Shown one piece after another: positions 8,340 to 17,813 of a DNA stretch of 64,000 nt. The notes beneath the pieces were generated by a model, which saw only the letters and a program-made list of their open reading frames with translations, was not told the origin of the DNA and searched no databases. This stretch comes from Clostridium sp. Ade.TY. GTDB taxonomy: Bacteria; Bacillota; Clostridia; Clostridiales; Clostridiaceae. The DNA lies in NCBI RefSeq assembly GCF_000498355.1, contig NZ_AVSV01000032.1, positions 23,198 to 87,197 on the forward strand, given 5' to 3'. Both the position numbers and the translations under genes were made by a program. How positions within the stretch are numbered: position 1 is the first letter of the stretch; every line of letters starts with the position of its first letter.

Positions 8340-9792
8340 TATCCCCTCCAAAGCGTCTTTTTACTATATTTAATATTTCAGTAAATACTTTATCTTTACT
8401 TATATATAAAATTAAAAAATATATTAAAGCATTAATAAATACTGTAATTATTGATATTCTTATAATTCCTGTAACCATACTTTTTATAAATATAGTTATT
8501 GGAATAAATACAAGTGATATTATTAAATACTTTGTTTTATCTAAAGAAAATATTTTAAAATTAACTTTAAGTTTCTCTCTAGTATAATAATTTTGTAAAA
8601 TTATTATTATTATATTTGCAACCATAGTTGTTAATATTGCTGTTACTGGTGTAAGTATATTTAAAAATACAAGAATATAATTACTTATTAAATTAAATAT
8701 ACCTCCAATAATATCTATTCTTACTAAACCTCTTTCTCTACCCTTAACATACATAATCTGATTTGCAAGTATTGATTCATATCCTAATGTAATTACATAT
8801 ATTGAAAATATAGCAAATACCGATGTTGCTCCTAAGTATGCATCTCCACCATAAAGTGCTATTATTTCTTTCGATAAAACAAACATTCCTATACATACTG
8901 GAAATAAAAATAAAAAGTATATTCCTGAAACTTTATTTAACAATTCTATATAATTATTCTCTTCATCATTTGATAAGTAATAATTTAATCTTGGGATTGT
9001 TACATTTATAAAAGTTTGCATAAGCCCACTTATTATTCTTGTTATTGATTGTGCTACTGAGTAAAAAGCAACAGCCTCCATATTAATATATTTACCAATA
9101 ACTAGCTTATCAAGCTGAGTATATAAAACAGTTATATTCGATAATATAACTACAAAAAACATTCCTTTCAAATGCTTTTTCACTTCAAAATCTTTAAATT
9201 TGAACTTTATACGCCTTTTTACATAAATATAACTTACTATATTATTTAAAAATGTTGTAAAACATAATAAAAGCATATATTCATTTAAATTATCAGATCC
9301 CTCTACCATAATAAATAACAGTACTACATATACAATCCTTATTATTATTGTTTTTATGCTTATAAAGTTATAACTCTCTAATGATTCATTTACCCATTCT
9401 ACGTAAAATATATTTGAGAAAAAATCAAATGACAATATCATACAAGGTACATATAAAATATCATCTGAGTACGCTCCATTTATAAATATCAAATATACTA
9501 AAAGTGCTAAAATATTTGTAATTACTGATATTAAAAATATGTTTGTAAACACTTTTCTATATTTTTCATTATCATTTCTATTGTTACTTAATTCTCTAAC
9601 TCCGTACTGATATACACCAAAACTTGCAAATATAAAGAAATATCCAAATACAGCATTTGAATAATTAAAAACCCCCATATTTTCTGGTCCTAATGTTCTT
9701 GCCAAATATGGTCCTACTAATATTGGCACTACTATATTAAAAAGATTTAATATAAATTTATAAACAAAGTTTTTCGCTATTGATTTTTGCAT
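8332..9792 (-). CDS. Polysaccharide flippase (Wzx-like, MOP superfamily)
   Basis: The 486-residue protein has about 12-14 hydrophobic helices and the MOP N-terminal pattern NIVVPILVGPYLARTLGPENMGVFNYSNAVFGYF (short pieces of which are diagnostic). It should flip the lipid-linked repeat across the membrane. It is in the same block as the polymerase, glycosyltransferases and LicD genes, downstream of a LicD gene by 26 bases, and its 3' end overlaps the aminotransferase start by 8 bases. A TTAGGAG site precedes the ATG. Length is normal for the family. Confidence 0.92.
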   Translation of the reverse strand: MQKSIAKNFVYKFILNLFNIVVPILVGPYLARTLGPENMGVFNYSNAVFGYFFIFASFGVYQYGVRELSNNRNDNEKYRKVFTNIFLISVITNILALLVYLIFINGAYSDDILYVPCMILSFDFFSNIFYVEWVNESLESYNFISIKTIIIRIVYVVLLFIMVEGSDNLNEYMLLLCFTTFLNNIVSYIYVKRRIKFKFKDFEVKKHLKGMFFVVILSNITVLYTQLDKLVIGKYINMEAVAFYSVAQSITRIISGLMQTFINVTIPRLNYYLSNDEENNYIELLNKVSGIYFLFLFPVCIGMFVLSKEIIALYGGDAYLGATSVFAIFSIYVITLGYESILANQIMYVKGRERGLVRIDIIGGIFNLISNYILVFLNILTPVTAILTTMVANIIIIILQNYYTREKLKVNFKIFSLDKTKYLIISLVFIPITIFIKSMVTGIIRISIITVFINALIYFLILYISKDKVFTEILNIVKRRFGGDNE

Positions 9793-9818
9793 TATAATCT
9801 CCTAATTGATATATCTAT

Positions 9819-10643
9819 CTATTTTCTATATTCATAAATATATATTCCCTCATTGTGCCATACTCTATCTTCTTCATTTGGTAATTCCATGTAACTTTCT
9901 CCAAAAAATTGTTTTAAGCAATTATGATTATTATTTGGACACTTGACCTTTATATTTTCAAAACTTATTTCTTTTAATGGAAATATATCGTCTATAAATA
10001 AATACTCATTAAAGCATATTACTTCTACACCGTAAGTAATCTTATTATCTATTTCCGCTTCATCTATACTATTAACACTCTCTTTTAATTTGTTGTTTAA
10101 GTTTTCATAATCTTTATCACCTGTAATAAATCTATATGCTTTACCTAATAATATTTTTGAATTTCTATTTATATTGTTTAAATATGGTTTTGAAAATGCT
10201 TTATTTCCATAATCAATCATCTTATATCTTATCCTTAAGTTTTTCTTTTTCTTTATCATTTTATTATTTTTATCATTACAGTAATCATATGGAAATATAT
10301 CAACAAAAATCCCACCGTGTTCTTCTAATTCTGGATATTCTATAAACACACTATTTTTATGCCTTATTTTGCTCCACTGATAATCTATGTTGCTTTTTTT
10401 ATACATATTTTCTATTAACAAATCATCTGGAAGTTCCTTCTCTACTATTTTTATGAACTTATTATAATCATCTCTAAGCATACTTATATCAATGTCATCA
10501 TCCCAGGGTATAAACCCTCCATGCCTTACCGCCCCAAGCAACGTCCCTGACTCTATCCAATAATCTATATTATTTTTTCTGCATATATTATCTATATCTC
10601 TTAAAATAGTGGTCATTAAATTTTGTGCTTCTCTTAAACACAT
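9819..10643 (-). CDS. LicD family phosphotransferase (first of three)
   Basis: The 274-residue protein carries the LicD nucleotidyltransferase-fold signature at residues 31-50, ending GGFIPWDDD, followed by DIDISM and later GIFVDIFPYD. LicD proteins move phosphocholine, or a similar head group, from a CDP carrier to a glycan. It is only moderately similar to the tandem LicD pair at 13-14.7 kb and lacks their MFYG opening, so it likely acts on another position or acceptor. GGAGGT precedes the ATG. A 172-base gap separates it from the polymerase gene. Confidence 0.9.
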   Translation of the reverse strand: MCLREAQNLMTTILRDIDNICRKNNIDYWIESGTLLGAVRHGGFIPWDDDIDISMLRDDYNKFIKIVEKELPDDLLIENMYKKSNIDYQWSKIRHKNSVFIEYPELEEHGGIFVDIFPYDYCNDKNNKMIKKKKNLRIRYKMIDYGNKAFSKPYLNNINRNSKILLGKAYRFITGDKDYENLNNKLKESVNSIDEAEIDNKITYGVEVICFNEYLFIDDIFPLKEISFENIKVKCPNNNHNCLKQFFGESYMELPNEEDRVWHNEGIYIYEYRK

Positions 10644-10815
10644 AGTTTACCTCCATAAAAACTTACATTGCTTATATTTCTTAATAATTTTTATATAAAA
10701 TCTTTCTTAAAAACTTTTAAGTATATTTTTAGACTTTGGAGTTAAATAATAAATTAAGTTCAAACTATATGCAATACTCTTATAATGCTACTCCTACCTC
10801 ACTTAATTAACTTTT

Positions 10816-11907
10816 TCAAAATAATATATTAAAAAAAGGTTTATAAATTTTATATGGAAATATTCTATTCCAATCTGGTCTAAAATACTGAATACTTAAA
10901 GAATATAATAAAAATAGTACAATTATTAATATTATATAAATATATCTCCTCTCCCTAACTTTTATTAAATTTATTACATTTGGTAAATATATTATTGAGA
11001 AAATTTGAAAATATTCAGCAACTCTATCAAGAAGATTAAACTTTAAAGAAATTATACTTATTGATATACCTGTTATTAAAAACATAGTCATTATTCTTAT
11101 ATCATTATCTAACTTTACTTTATTTCTTTTTATTAATATAAGTCCAAACAATATAATACTTAATGAAATTAATATATTTATTATGGTTGCAAGTCTTACT
11201 TCTCCATTTAAATACACAGAATTTAAGTAATAACTATATTTTGCCATTTTGGATAATAAGCTTTTAAATATTGGTACAAATAATGTATATACTAATACAG
11301 TCATAGCCATAAAGCATACTATAACTTTTAAATTTACTTTTAACTTTGAAACTGGATATGCTATTAAAAATATTATGGCTGTATTGTGGAAAAGTGATGC
11401 CATAATAACTACAAGTATAAATTTCATAAATTTATTTTCTCTTATGTATTTATAAGAGAAAAACAATATTACTATTGCAAGTTGATGTCTTAATGTATTC
11501 ATACTTGATCCAAAATACCCCAATAAGAAAAATAATATAGTACTTACATACACATTTTTTGAATACATTTTTATAAATCTACTGTAAGATGAAAGTATTA
11601 TAATACTTGTGGTTACAAGTATACTTTGAGGATTTTTCGAAAATATTCCCACAAACTTATTTAAAAATAAGTATCCTATTTCGTATCTATCAGAATAATA
11701 TTCTAATTTTATATTTTGAAGTTCAGTAAATAAATTCATATATACATGAGTATCATTCCCTATTGTTTTATCCCTAAGAGAAGCTAGTATAATTAATATG
11801 CTAAATACCATAAATAAATATATACCCTTTTTGTTTTTTAAGTTTATACTGTTTAAAAGTATAGCTATCGCAATAATATATACTATCAATGTGTAATATA
11901 GCCACAT
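10816..11907 (-). CDS. EpsG/Wzy-type polysaccharide polymerase
   Basis: The 363-residue protein is almost entirely membrane helices (about ten) with the EpsG-family pattern LRDKTIGNDTHVYMNLF near residues 45-60 and a RYEIGYLFLNKF segment. EpsG/Wzy proteins polymerise flipped repeat units on the outer face of the membrane. Presence of both a flippase and a polymerase in this block suggests a complete Wzx/Wzy-type pathway. Sequence conservation in this family is low, so the call rests on topology, the short N-terminal motif and position. Confidence 0.82.
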   Translation of the reverse strand: MWLYYTLIVYIIAIAILLNSINLKNKKGIYLFMVFSILIILASLRDKTIGNDTHVYMNLFTELQNIKLEYYSDRYEIGYLFLNKFVGIFSKNPQSILVTTSIIILSSYSRFIKMYSKNVYVSTILFFLLGYFGSSMNTLRHQLAIVILFFSYKYIRENKFMKFILVVIMASLFHNTAIIFLIAYPVSKLKVNLKVIVCFMAMTVLVYTLFVPIFKSLLSKMAKYSYYLNSVYLNGEVRLATIINILISLSIILFGLILIKRNKVKLDNDIRIMTMFLITGISISIISLKFNLLDRVAEYFQIFSIIYLPNVINLIKVRERRYIYIILIIVLFLLYSLSIQYFRPDWNRIFPYKIYKPFFNILF

Positions 11908-11933
11908 AACTTTCTATTCTCCCATTCTATATA

Positions 11934-13031
11934 TTAAAGATTAATATAAAACTCTTCCAACTTTTTTACCTCATTATCTATGTTATATCCTTTTTTAGTT
12001 ATTTCCTTGAAATTATCCTTTCTAATATATCCTTCTCCAAAATCCACCACTTCTTTTGCCCATACTTTTGCATTTTCATTTAAGCTAATATATTTACAAT
12101 TTCCTAAGTTTAATTCTTCTGTAACTTCGTTAGATACAACACAAGGAAGTGCTGCTCCTTGAGCTTCTACTCCAGATACAGGCAATCCTTCATATAATGA
12201 AGGTAATAAAAATATATCTATTCCTTGCAACAATTCATGTACATCTTTTCTATTATTTAAAAACTTAACATCATTCTCTAAAGATAATTTACTTACTTTT
12301 TCTTTAATCTTATCTTTTAATTCTCCATTACCAATTAAAATCAATACTGAATTTTCTTTTATCTTCTTTATTTCTAAGAATATATCTATTAAGAAACTAT
12401 GATTTTTTTGCTCAGTAAATCTACCTATATGTCCAACAACAAATTTATCATTTAAATTGAGGTTATTTCTTATTTCCCTTCTTAAGATTTTATTAAACCT
12501 AAACTTATTGCAGTCAATTGCATTATTCATAATGTATACTTTGCTATTATCTCCATAAAGAAACTTAGCAGCTGCATTTGAACAAGCAAAGTATACGTTA
12601 GCTTGTTTCTTTAATGGCATACATAAAATTTTATTTCTTATTGCCTTTAATTTATTATCTGAATACATAGTTGTATGACTATGAGCTATAATATTTTTTA
12701 CATTATTCTCTCTGGCAATTGGCCCTACAATTAAATTAAGATAAACTTCATGAAGATGAATAGCCTTATATTCATTTTCATAAAGCAATTTACTTAATTC
12801 TCTATTAAATTTACTTATATTTAATACTGTTGGCTTTATGACTTTATACAAAGTCCCACCATTTTTTATTATTTCTTCTTTATATGTCTCTTTTTCTGTA
12901 TACTCATAAAAATAAAGGAAGTCAAACTGTACTTTTAATTTATCAATTTTTCTGTACATATTCATAATTGTTGCCATTACTCCAGCTCCTGTACTTAAAC
13001 TGGATACTATATGCAATATTCTAATACTCAT
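11934..13031 (-). CDS. Glycosyltransferase family 4 (GT-B), EpsF-like
   Basis: The 365-residue protein begins MSIRILHIVSSLSTGAG, the GT-B donor-loop opening, and later has GHIGRFTEQKNH, LLPSLYEGLPVSGVEAQG, the EX7E signature of retaining GT4 enzymes. A start four codons earlier (13043) is open, but GGAG sits 6 bases before the ATG at 13031, which also overlaps the end of the LicD gene by 11 bases. It should add one sugar of the repeat unit in the cytoplasm. Sugar and linkage are unknown. Confidence 0.9.
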   Translation of the reverse strand: MSIRILHIVSSLSTGAGVMATIMNMYRKIDKLKVQFDFLYFYEYTEKETYKEEIIKNGGTLYKVIKPTVLNISKFNRELSKLLYENEYKAIHLHEVYLNLIVGPIARENNVKNIIAHSHTTMYSDNKLKAIRNKILCMPLKKQANVYFACSNAAAKFLYGDNSKVYIMNNAIDCNKFRFNKILRREIRNNLNLNDKFVVGHIGRFTEQKNHSFLIDIFLEIKKIKENSVLILIGNGELKDKIKEKVSKLSLENDVKFLNNRKDVHELLQGIDIFLLPSLYEGLPVSGVEAQGAALPCVVSNEVTEELNLGNCKYISLNENAKVWAKEVVDFGEGYIRKDNFKEITKKGYNIDNEVKKLEEFYINL

Positions 13032-13854
13032 ATTCAACTCCATTCACCTTAACTTTTGAAGGATTATGATTTACTCTATTCTCCTCTTTTGGAACTTTCA
13101 TATAATCACCATATAAACTACTTAAATACCAATGATAGTCTCTTGGGACACATACATAAATATTTTCAAATTTTCTATTTTCTAAAGTATTTATCCACTC
13201 TTTTTTCGTTATTTCATTTTCAGCAATAAAGCCTACTGTCTTTGTTTCAATGTCGTTATATCTTTTTACCTCTTTATCTAACTTATTAAATATTGTATTC
13301 TTATCTACATTTCTTAAAAGGAAATTTAATAACTTTCTAAAATTCCTTTTAAATTTACTTACAAAGTCATTTTTATTGGAGTTTATATTTACTAATGTTT
13401 TTGATATAAATAGATTATTTAAAAATTTTATCTTTATATAATGTATATTTCTTAATATTTTATTGTCTGGGATATTATCATAAGGAAATATATCAATAAA
13501 TATTCCATGATTTATTGTTAAATCACTACAATATGGCTCTATAAATTCTGTGTCTTTATCTCGTACTTTTGTAAAATAAAAAGGTGTATCTTCTTCAGTT
13601 GAAAAATGCTGAAAAAATAAATTATTAGGTAGTTCAGTTTTTGCTATTTTAATAAATTTATTATAGTTTTCCCTAGTCATTCCTATATCAATATCATCAT
13701 CCCACGGTATAAAACCTCTATGTCTTATAGCACCTAATGCTGTTCCCCCAATAGCAAAGTATTTTATGTCATACTTTTTACATAACTCAACTACTTCCTT
13801 TAAAATCTTAAGCTGAATATTATGAATATCATTTAGCTCTTCGCCGTAGAACAA
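13021..13854 (-). CDS. LicD family phosphotransferase (second of three)
   Basis: The 277-residue protein has the LicD signature GGTALGAIRHRGFIPWDDD (about residues 36-54), then DIDIGMTRENYNKFIKIA and GIFIDIFPYDNIPDNK. It probably transfers a phospho-head group such as phosphocholine from a CDP donor to the glycan. The start is a TTG at 13854 with AAGGAAGTGA upstream; no ATG is near. It is a tandem paralogue of the next gene upstream, with the same length and the same MFYGxEL opening. Its end overlaps the GT4 start by 11 bases. Confidence 0.9.
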   Translation of the reverse strand: MFYGEELNDIHNIQLKILKEVVELCKKYDIKYFAIGGTALGAIRHRGFIPWDDDIDIGMTRENYNKFIKIAKTELPNNLFFQHFSTEEDTPFYFTKVRDKDTEFIEPYCSDLTINHGIFIDIFPYDNIPDNKILRNIHYIKIKFLNNLFISKTLVNINSNKNDFVSKFKRNFRKLLNFLLRNVDKNTIFNKLDKEVKRYNDIETKTVGFIAENEITKKEWINTLENRKFENIYVCVPRDYHWYLSSLYGDYMKVPKEENRVNHNPSKVKVNGVEYEY

Positions 13855-13878
13855 TGAAGATCACTTCCTTTTATATTA

Positions 13879-14712
13879 TTAATATTTATATTCAATTCCT
13901 TCTATAATTACTTTACATGGCTTATGACACCTTATATCTTCTTCTTTTGGTGGCTTCATATAGTCTCCAAACCTATTAGTTAAATACTTATGATAATCTC
14001 CTGGTATATTTATTTTCAACCCTTCAAACTCTAATTGTTTAAACGGATATATATATTTACGTCTTATTACCTCATTTTCATTTACGCGGCCAATTCTTTT
14101 AGTTGATTTATTATTATATTTAGTGAACTCTTTTTCTAACATATAAAAAATTTTATTTTTATCAATATTTTTTAAAACCTTATTCATTGATCTTCGTATT
14201 AATCTTTTTACTTTGGATTTAACATTGTTATCATTTGAATTTATATCAGATATTGTTGCTGCAATAAATATATTGCTTATAAACTTTGATTTTGCATACT
14301 GTATTTTTTCTAAAATTTTATTATCAGGAATATTATCTATTGGAAATATATCTATAAAAATACCTTTATTTATATTCAAAGCATCATAATATTTCTCTAC
14401 AAATTCAGTATTTTTTGCTCTAACTTTTGAATAGTAAAATGGTGTATCATACTCAGTATGAAAATTTTGAAGAAAGAACTTCTTAGGTAATTTTATTTTT
14501 GCTATTTCAATAAATTTATTATAATCTTCTCTAGTCATTCCTATATCAATATCATCATCCCAAGGTATAAACCCTTTATACTTTACAGCTCCTAATGCAG
14601 TCCCTACAATTGCAAAATACTCTAAATCATGCTTATCACATAATTCAATAAAGCTTTCAAGTATTTCTGTAGCAATATTATGAATATTTCTTAACTCATT
14701 CCCGTAAAACAT
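13879..14712 (-). CDS. LicD family phosphotransferase (third of three, tandem paralogue)
   Basis: This 277-residue protein shares opening, length and signature (GTALGAVKYKGFIPWDDD, DIDIGMTREDYNKFIEIA) with its neighbour 24 bases downstream, which points to a local duplication. The region around 120-210 is more divergent between the copies, so acceptor specificity may differ. In pneumococcus, two LicD proteins add phosphocholine to two different sugars; a similar split of labour is a reasonable inference here. ATG with AAGGAGAT upstream; the start overlaps the end of the glycosyltransferase gene by 17 bases. Confidence 0.9.
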   Translation of the reverse strand: MFYGNELRNIHNIATEILESFIELCDKHDLEYFAIVGTALGAVKYKGFIPWDDDIDIGMTREDYNKFIEIAKIKLPKKFFLQNFHTEYDTPFYYSKVRAKNTEFVEKYYDALNINKGIFIDIFPIDNIPDNKILEKIQYAKSKFISNIFIAATISDINSNDNNVKSKVKRLIRRSMNKVLKNIDKNKIFYMLEKEFTKYNNKSTKRIGRVNENEVIRRKYIYPFKQLEFEGLKINIPGDYHKYLTNRFGDYMKPPKEEDIRCHKPCKVIIEGIEYKY

Positions 14713-15718
14713 TTGAAATCTCCTTATTATTTTTAAGCCAGAACGGCAAATTTATTATTCCAGTCACTGTGCCAAATCCGTAACTTAAATGTAATAATAA
14801 TAAAATAAACGGAAGTAATATGACTTGCCAATAAAATTTATTATCTATTATTACTTTTACTGTTATCAATAGCATTACTGATATATAAGGAATCATTAAG
14901 CTCAAAAGTAATCTATTACTAAAATTTATACTTACTATAATTACTGCTATTAATGACAAAACAAAAATTAATGGAACAAAATGATATAATGAAAAACATT
15001 TTGGTTGTACACCTATAGTTAGTCCTATCCAGTAACCATTTAAAAATTTTTGTTTGCACATTTTTGAAAGCTTATTTCTTGCATTATGGTATGATATTAC
15101 ACTTGGATCTAACAAAAATTTATAACCAGCTTTTTTCATTCTGTAATGTATTTCATTATCTTCTGTTCTAGCTAATCTCTCATCATAATTACCTACAGTA
15201 TCAAATACTTCTCTTGAATATGCTGCATGTGCTAGTGTGTTTACATATTCACTTTTTCTTTTTCTTCTATATTTAGCAATACCACTACCAAATATAGATG
15301 TCTCAGCTTGTAATAATAATCTTTGCCAATTACTTTTTTCATCTATTATACTAATCCTTTGTCCTCCAACTATTTTCTCCCCAACCTTTATGTTAATTAC
15401 GTTTTTCTCTATAAAATCTTTTGGTAATCTTGAATGTGCATCAACTCTTAATATAATATCTCCTGTAGCTTCCTTTAAAGCAATATTCCAACCACAAGGC
15501 AATATTTTCTTATAATTATCTAATATTTTTATATTTTTAAATGTATTGTTTGAATGTAAAAATTTATTCATTATCTCTTTTGTATTATCTGTGGAATTGC
15601 TATCTACAAGTAAAATTTCTATCTTTTTATGAGGATAACTTTGATTTTTTAAATCTTCTAATAAAAAACTTAAGTTTTCTCCTCCATTATAAGTAACAAT
15701 TATAAATGAAACCTTCAC
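14696..15718 (-). CDS. Family 2 glycosyltransferase with C-terminal membrane helices
   Basis: The 340-residue protein begins VKVSFIIVTYNGGENL, with VDSNSTDNT and RVDAHSRLP (metal-binding DAH) as GT-A motifs and a TEDNEIHYRM segment matching the ED acceptor-side motif. Three or four hydrophobic helices follow from about residue 250, as in ExoA/succinoglycan-type transferases. The start is a GTG at 15718 after AAGGGAGG; an ATG 21 bases earlier lies on the wrong side of that site. It lies 27 bases after the initiating transferase, so it may add the second sugar. Confidence 0.9.
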   Translation of the reverse strand: MKVSFIIVTYNGGENLSFLLEDLKNQSYPHKKIEILLVDSNSTDNTKEIMNKFLHSNNTFKNIKILDNYKKILPCGWNIALKEATGDIILRVDAHSRLPKDFIEKNVINIKVGEKIVGGQRISIIDEKSNWQRLLLQAETSIFGSGIAKYRRKRKSEYVNTLAHAAYSREVFDTVGNYDERLARTEDNEIHYRMKKAGYKFLLDPSVISYHNARNKLSKMCKQKFLNGYWIGLTIGVQPKCFSLYHFVPLIFVLSLIAVIIVSINFSNRLLLSLMIPYISVMLLITVKVIIDNKFYWQVILLPFILLLLHLSYGFGTVTGIINLPFWLKNNKEISNVLRE

Positions 15719-15745
15719 TTTTCCTCCCTTATTTAACAATCCATT

Positions 15746-16453
15746 TTATACTATTCCCTTATTACCTCTATTTACAAAAATTGATAGTGTCTTTATTATT
15801 ATTTTTATATCATTAATGAATGTGAAATTTTCTATATACTTCAAATTATATTTCATCTTTAATGGCAATATCTCCTCTACATATACCTTGTCTACATTCT
15901 CACTATTTGAGAGAAGTTTTTCCTCATCCTTAAATTTTATACTTGCTAATGATGTTACGCCCCCTGGCATTAAAAGTGTTATTAACATTTCTTTTGTATA
16001 CTTTTCTACATACTTTGGAACTTCTGGTCTTGTCCCAACAAAACTTAAATCTCCTCTAACTATATTTAATATTTGTGGAAGTTCATCAAGTCTATATTTT
16101 CTCAATATTTTCCCAACTCTAGTTATCCTTGGATCATTTTCTGTTGTAACTTGACTTCCAAATTTTTCTGCATCTATTATCATTGTTCTAAATTTATATA
16201 TAAAAAATTTTTCACCATATTTTGTGATCCTAACTTGTTTAAATATACATGGTCCTTTTGAATCCATTTTTATTATTAAAGCTATTAAAATCATTATTGG
16301 TAATAATACTACTAGCCCAATTATTCCAATTATTAAATCAAATGCTCTTTTTATTATTAAGCTTTTTCTCTTTTTTAATAATTGATCATAAGCTATATTA
16401 ACCTCTTTGCAATTCATAAATTGTGGAATATTACCTCTATTGCTACTTTCCAT
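15746..16453 (-). CDS. Second initiating sugar phosphotransferase (bacterial sugar transferase)
   Basis: The 235-residue protein has an N-terminal cytoplasmic extension of about 35 residues, one membrane segment (about 37-62), YKFRTM, YRLDELPQ and GDLSFVGTRPEVP. These are the core motifs of PglC/WbaP phosphotransferases. It should load the first sugar of the second polymer on undecaprenyl phosphate. It belongs to the block with a sugar aminotransferase, so a 4-amino-6-deoxy HexNAc is the likely substrate, whereas the transferase at 1.2 kb sits with a reductase. GTRPEVP rather than GPRPAL suggests a different subfamily from its relative. Confidence 0.92.
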   Translation of the reverse strand: MESSNRGNIPQFMNCKEVNIAYDQLLKKRKSLIIKRAFDLIIGIIGLVVLLPIMILIALIIKMDSKGPCIFKQVRITKYGEKFFIYKFRTMIIDAEKFGSQVTTENDPRITRVGKILRKYRLDELPQILNIVRGDLSFVGTRPEVPKYVEKYTKEMLITLLMPGGVTSLASIKFKDEEKLLSNSENVDKVYVEEILPLKMKYNLKYIENFTFINDIKIIIKTLSIFVNRGNKGIV

Positions 16454-16501
16454 CCTCCATTTCCCCTATAAAATTGCTCATTTACACATAAACTTAACTA
16501 T

Positions 16502-17719
16502 TTATATTTCTAACCCTTTATCGACATTTACTATAATTTCTTTTAAATTTTTAGCTACATATATAGCCTCTTCTTCTGTTATTATCGTATTTAACGGCAA
16601 TGTTATTTCATTTTTATACATTTCATACGAATTTGGGTAATCTTCTATCTTAAAACCTAACCTCTTATAAGCTGTTAGCATAGGAAGCGGTTTGTAATGA
16701 ACATTGGTTGCTATATCTTTCTCTGCCAAACTCTTTATTATTTCATTTCTGAATTTTTCATCTTTTTTATCTAGCCTCACCATATATAGATGACCACTCG
16801 ACTTACCATATTCGGTAAAATGACTAAGTGTTTTAATACCACTTTCCATTAAACATTCATTATATACATTTATAATTTTTTCTCTATATTTTAAAATTTC
16901 ATCATATCGGTTAAGTTGAGCTAAACCTATTGCAGCCATTATATCTGTCATATTATACTTATATCCTGGATAAACTATGTCATATTCCCAACTACCTTTT
17001 TTGTTTTTTACTAATGCGTCCTTTGTTTGTCCATGTAGTGATAGTTCATTGATTATTTTATACAGTTTTTCATTTTTAAGTTTATCTTTTGTAGTCCATG
17101 TTACTGCTCCACCTTCTGCTGTAGTTAAATTTTTTACTGCATGAAATGAAAAACTTGTAAAATCTGCTATATTACCTGATTTTTTTCCTTTATATGTTGC
17201 TCCAAAAGAATGAGCTGCATCTGCAATTATAGAAATTCTACCTATTTTTTTTTGAATATTATTTTTTGCATTAAATAAATTTCTTTTTCTTTTAACAATC
17301 TCAAATATTTTGTCATAATCACATATAACTCCAGCTAGGTCAACAGCTATAATCGCCTTAGTCCTTTCTGTTATTGCTTCTTCTAACTTTCTATAATCCA
17401 TTTCATAACTATCTTTTTCTGTATCAATCAGTTCTATATTTGCTCCAACATGATGTATTACACTGGCCGATGCTGTATAAGTATATGCTGAAGTTATTAC
17501 TTCATCCCCTTTTCCTATACCAAGCATTCTTAAAATAATTTCCATCCCAGCTGTCGCAGAATTTAAGCATATAGCTTTTTCTGTACCACAATACTCAGCA
17601 ATTTTTTTTTCAAACTCCTTAGTTTTTGGTCCTGTAGTTATCCATCCTGATTTTAATACTTCAATAACATTATCTATTTCATCATCTCTTATATCTGGTG
17701 GTGAAAATGGTATTATCAT
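16502..17719 (-). CDS. DegT/DnrJ/EryC1/StrS sugar aminotransferase
   Basis: The 405-residue PLP enzyme has the family opening IIPFSPPDIRDDEI, NSATAGMEI, the ADAAHSFGA segment (PLP-binding Asp) and SFHAVKNLTTAEGG with Lys196 as the cofactor lysine. It should aminate a UDP-4-keto-6-deoxy-HexNAc made by the dehydratase next to it, giving a 2-acetamido-4-amino-trideoxyhexose, as PglE does and as in pneumococcal AATGal synthesis. No PglD-like acetyltransferase is present in the window, so the 4-amino group may stay free. GGAGG lies 4 bases before the ATG. Confidence 0.93.
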   Translation of the reverse strand: MIIPFSPPDIRDDEIDNVIEVLKSGWITTGPKTKEFEKKIAEYCGTEKAICLNSATAGMEIILRMLGIGKGDEVITSAYTYTASASVIHHVGANIELIDTEKDSYEMDYRKLEEAITERTKAIIAVDLAGVICDYDKIFEIVKRKRNLFNAKNNIQKKIGRISIIADAAHSFGATYKGKKSGNIADFTSFSFHAVKNLTTAEGGAVTWTTKDKLKNEKLYKIINELSLHGQTKDALVKNKKGSWEYDIVYPGYKYNMTDIMAAIGLAQLNRYDEILKYREKIINVYNECLMESGIKTLSHFTEYGKSSGHLYMVRLDKKDEKFRNEIIKSLAEKDIATNVHYKPLPMLTAYKRLGFKIEDYPNSYEMYKNEITLPLNTIITEEEAIYVAKNLKEIIVNVDKGLEI

Positions 17720-17813
17720 AAAACCTCCATACTTTATAAGTTATACTTTTTATTTTTTGTAATTATATTAATTAATTTCTTTATTATTACTATTATTTTT
17801 TAGTAATTTATTC

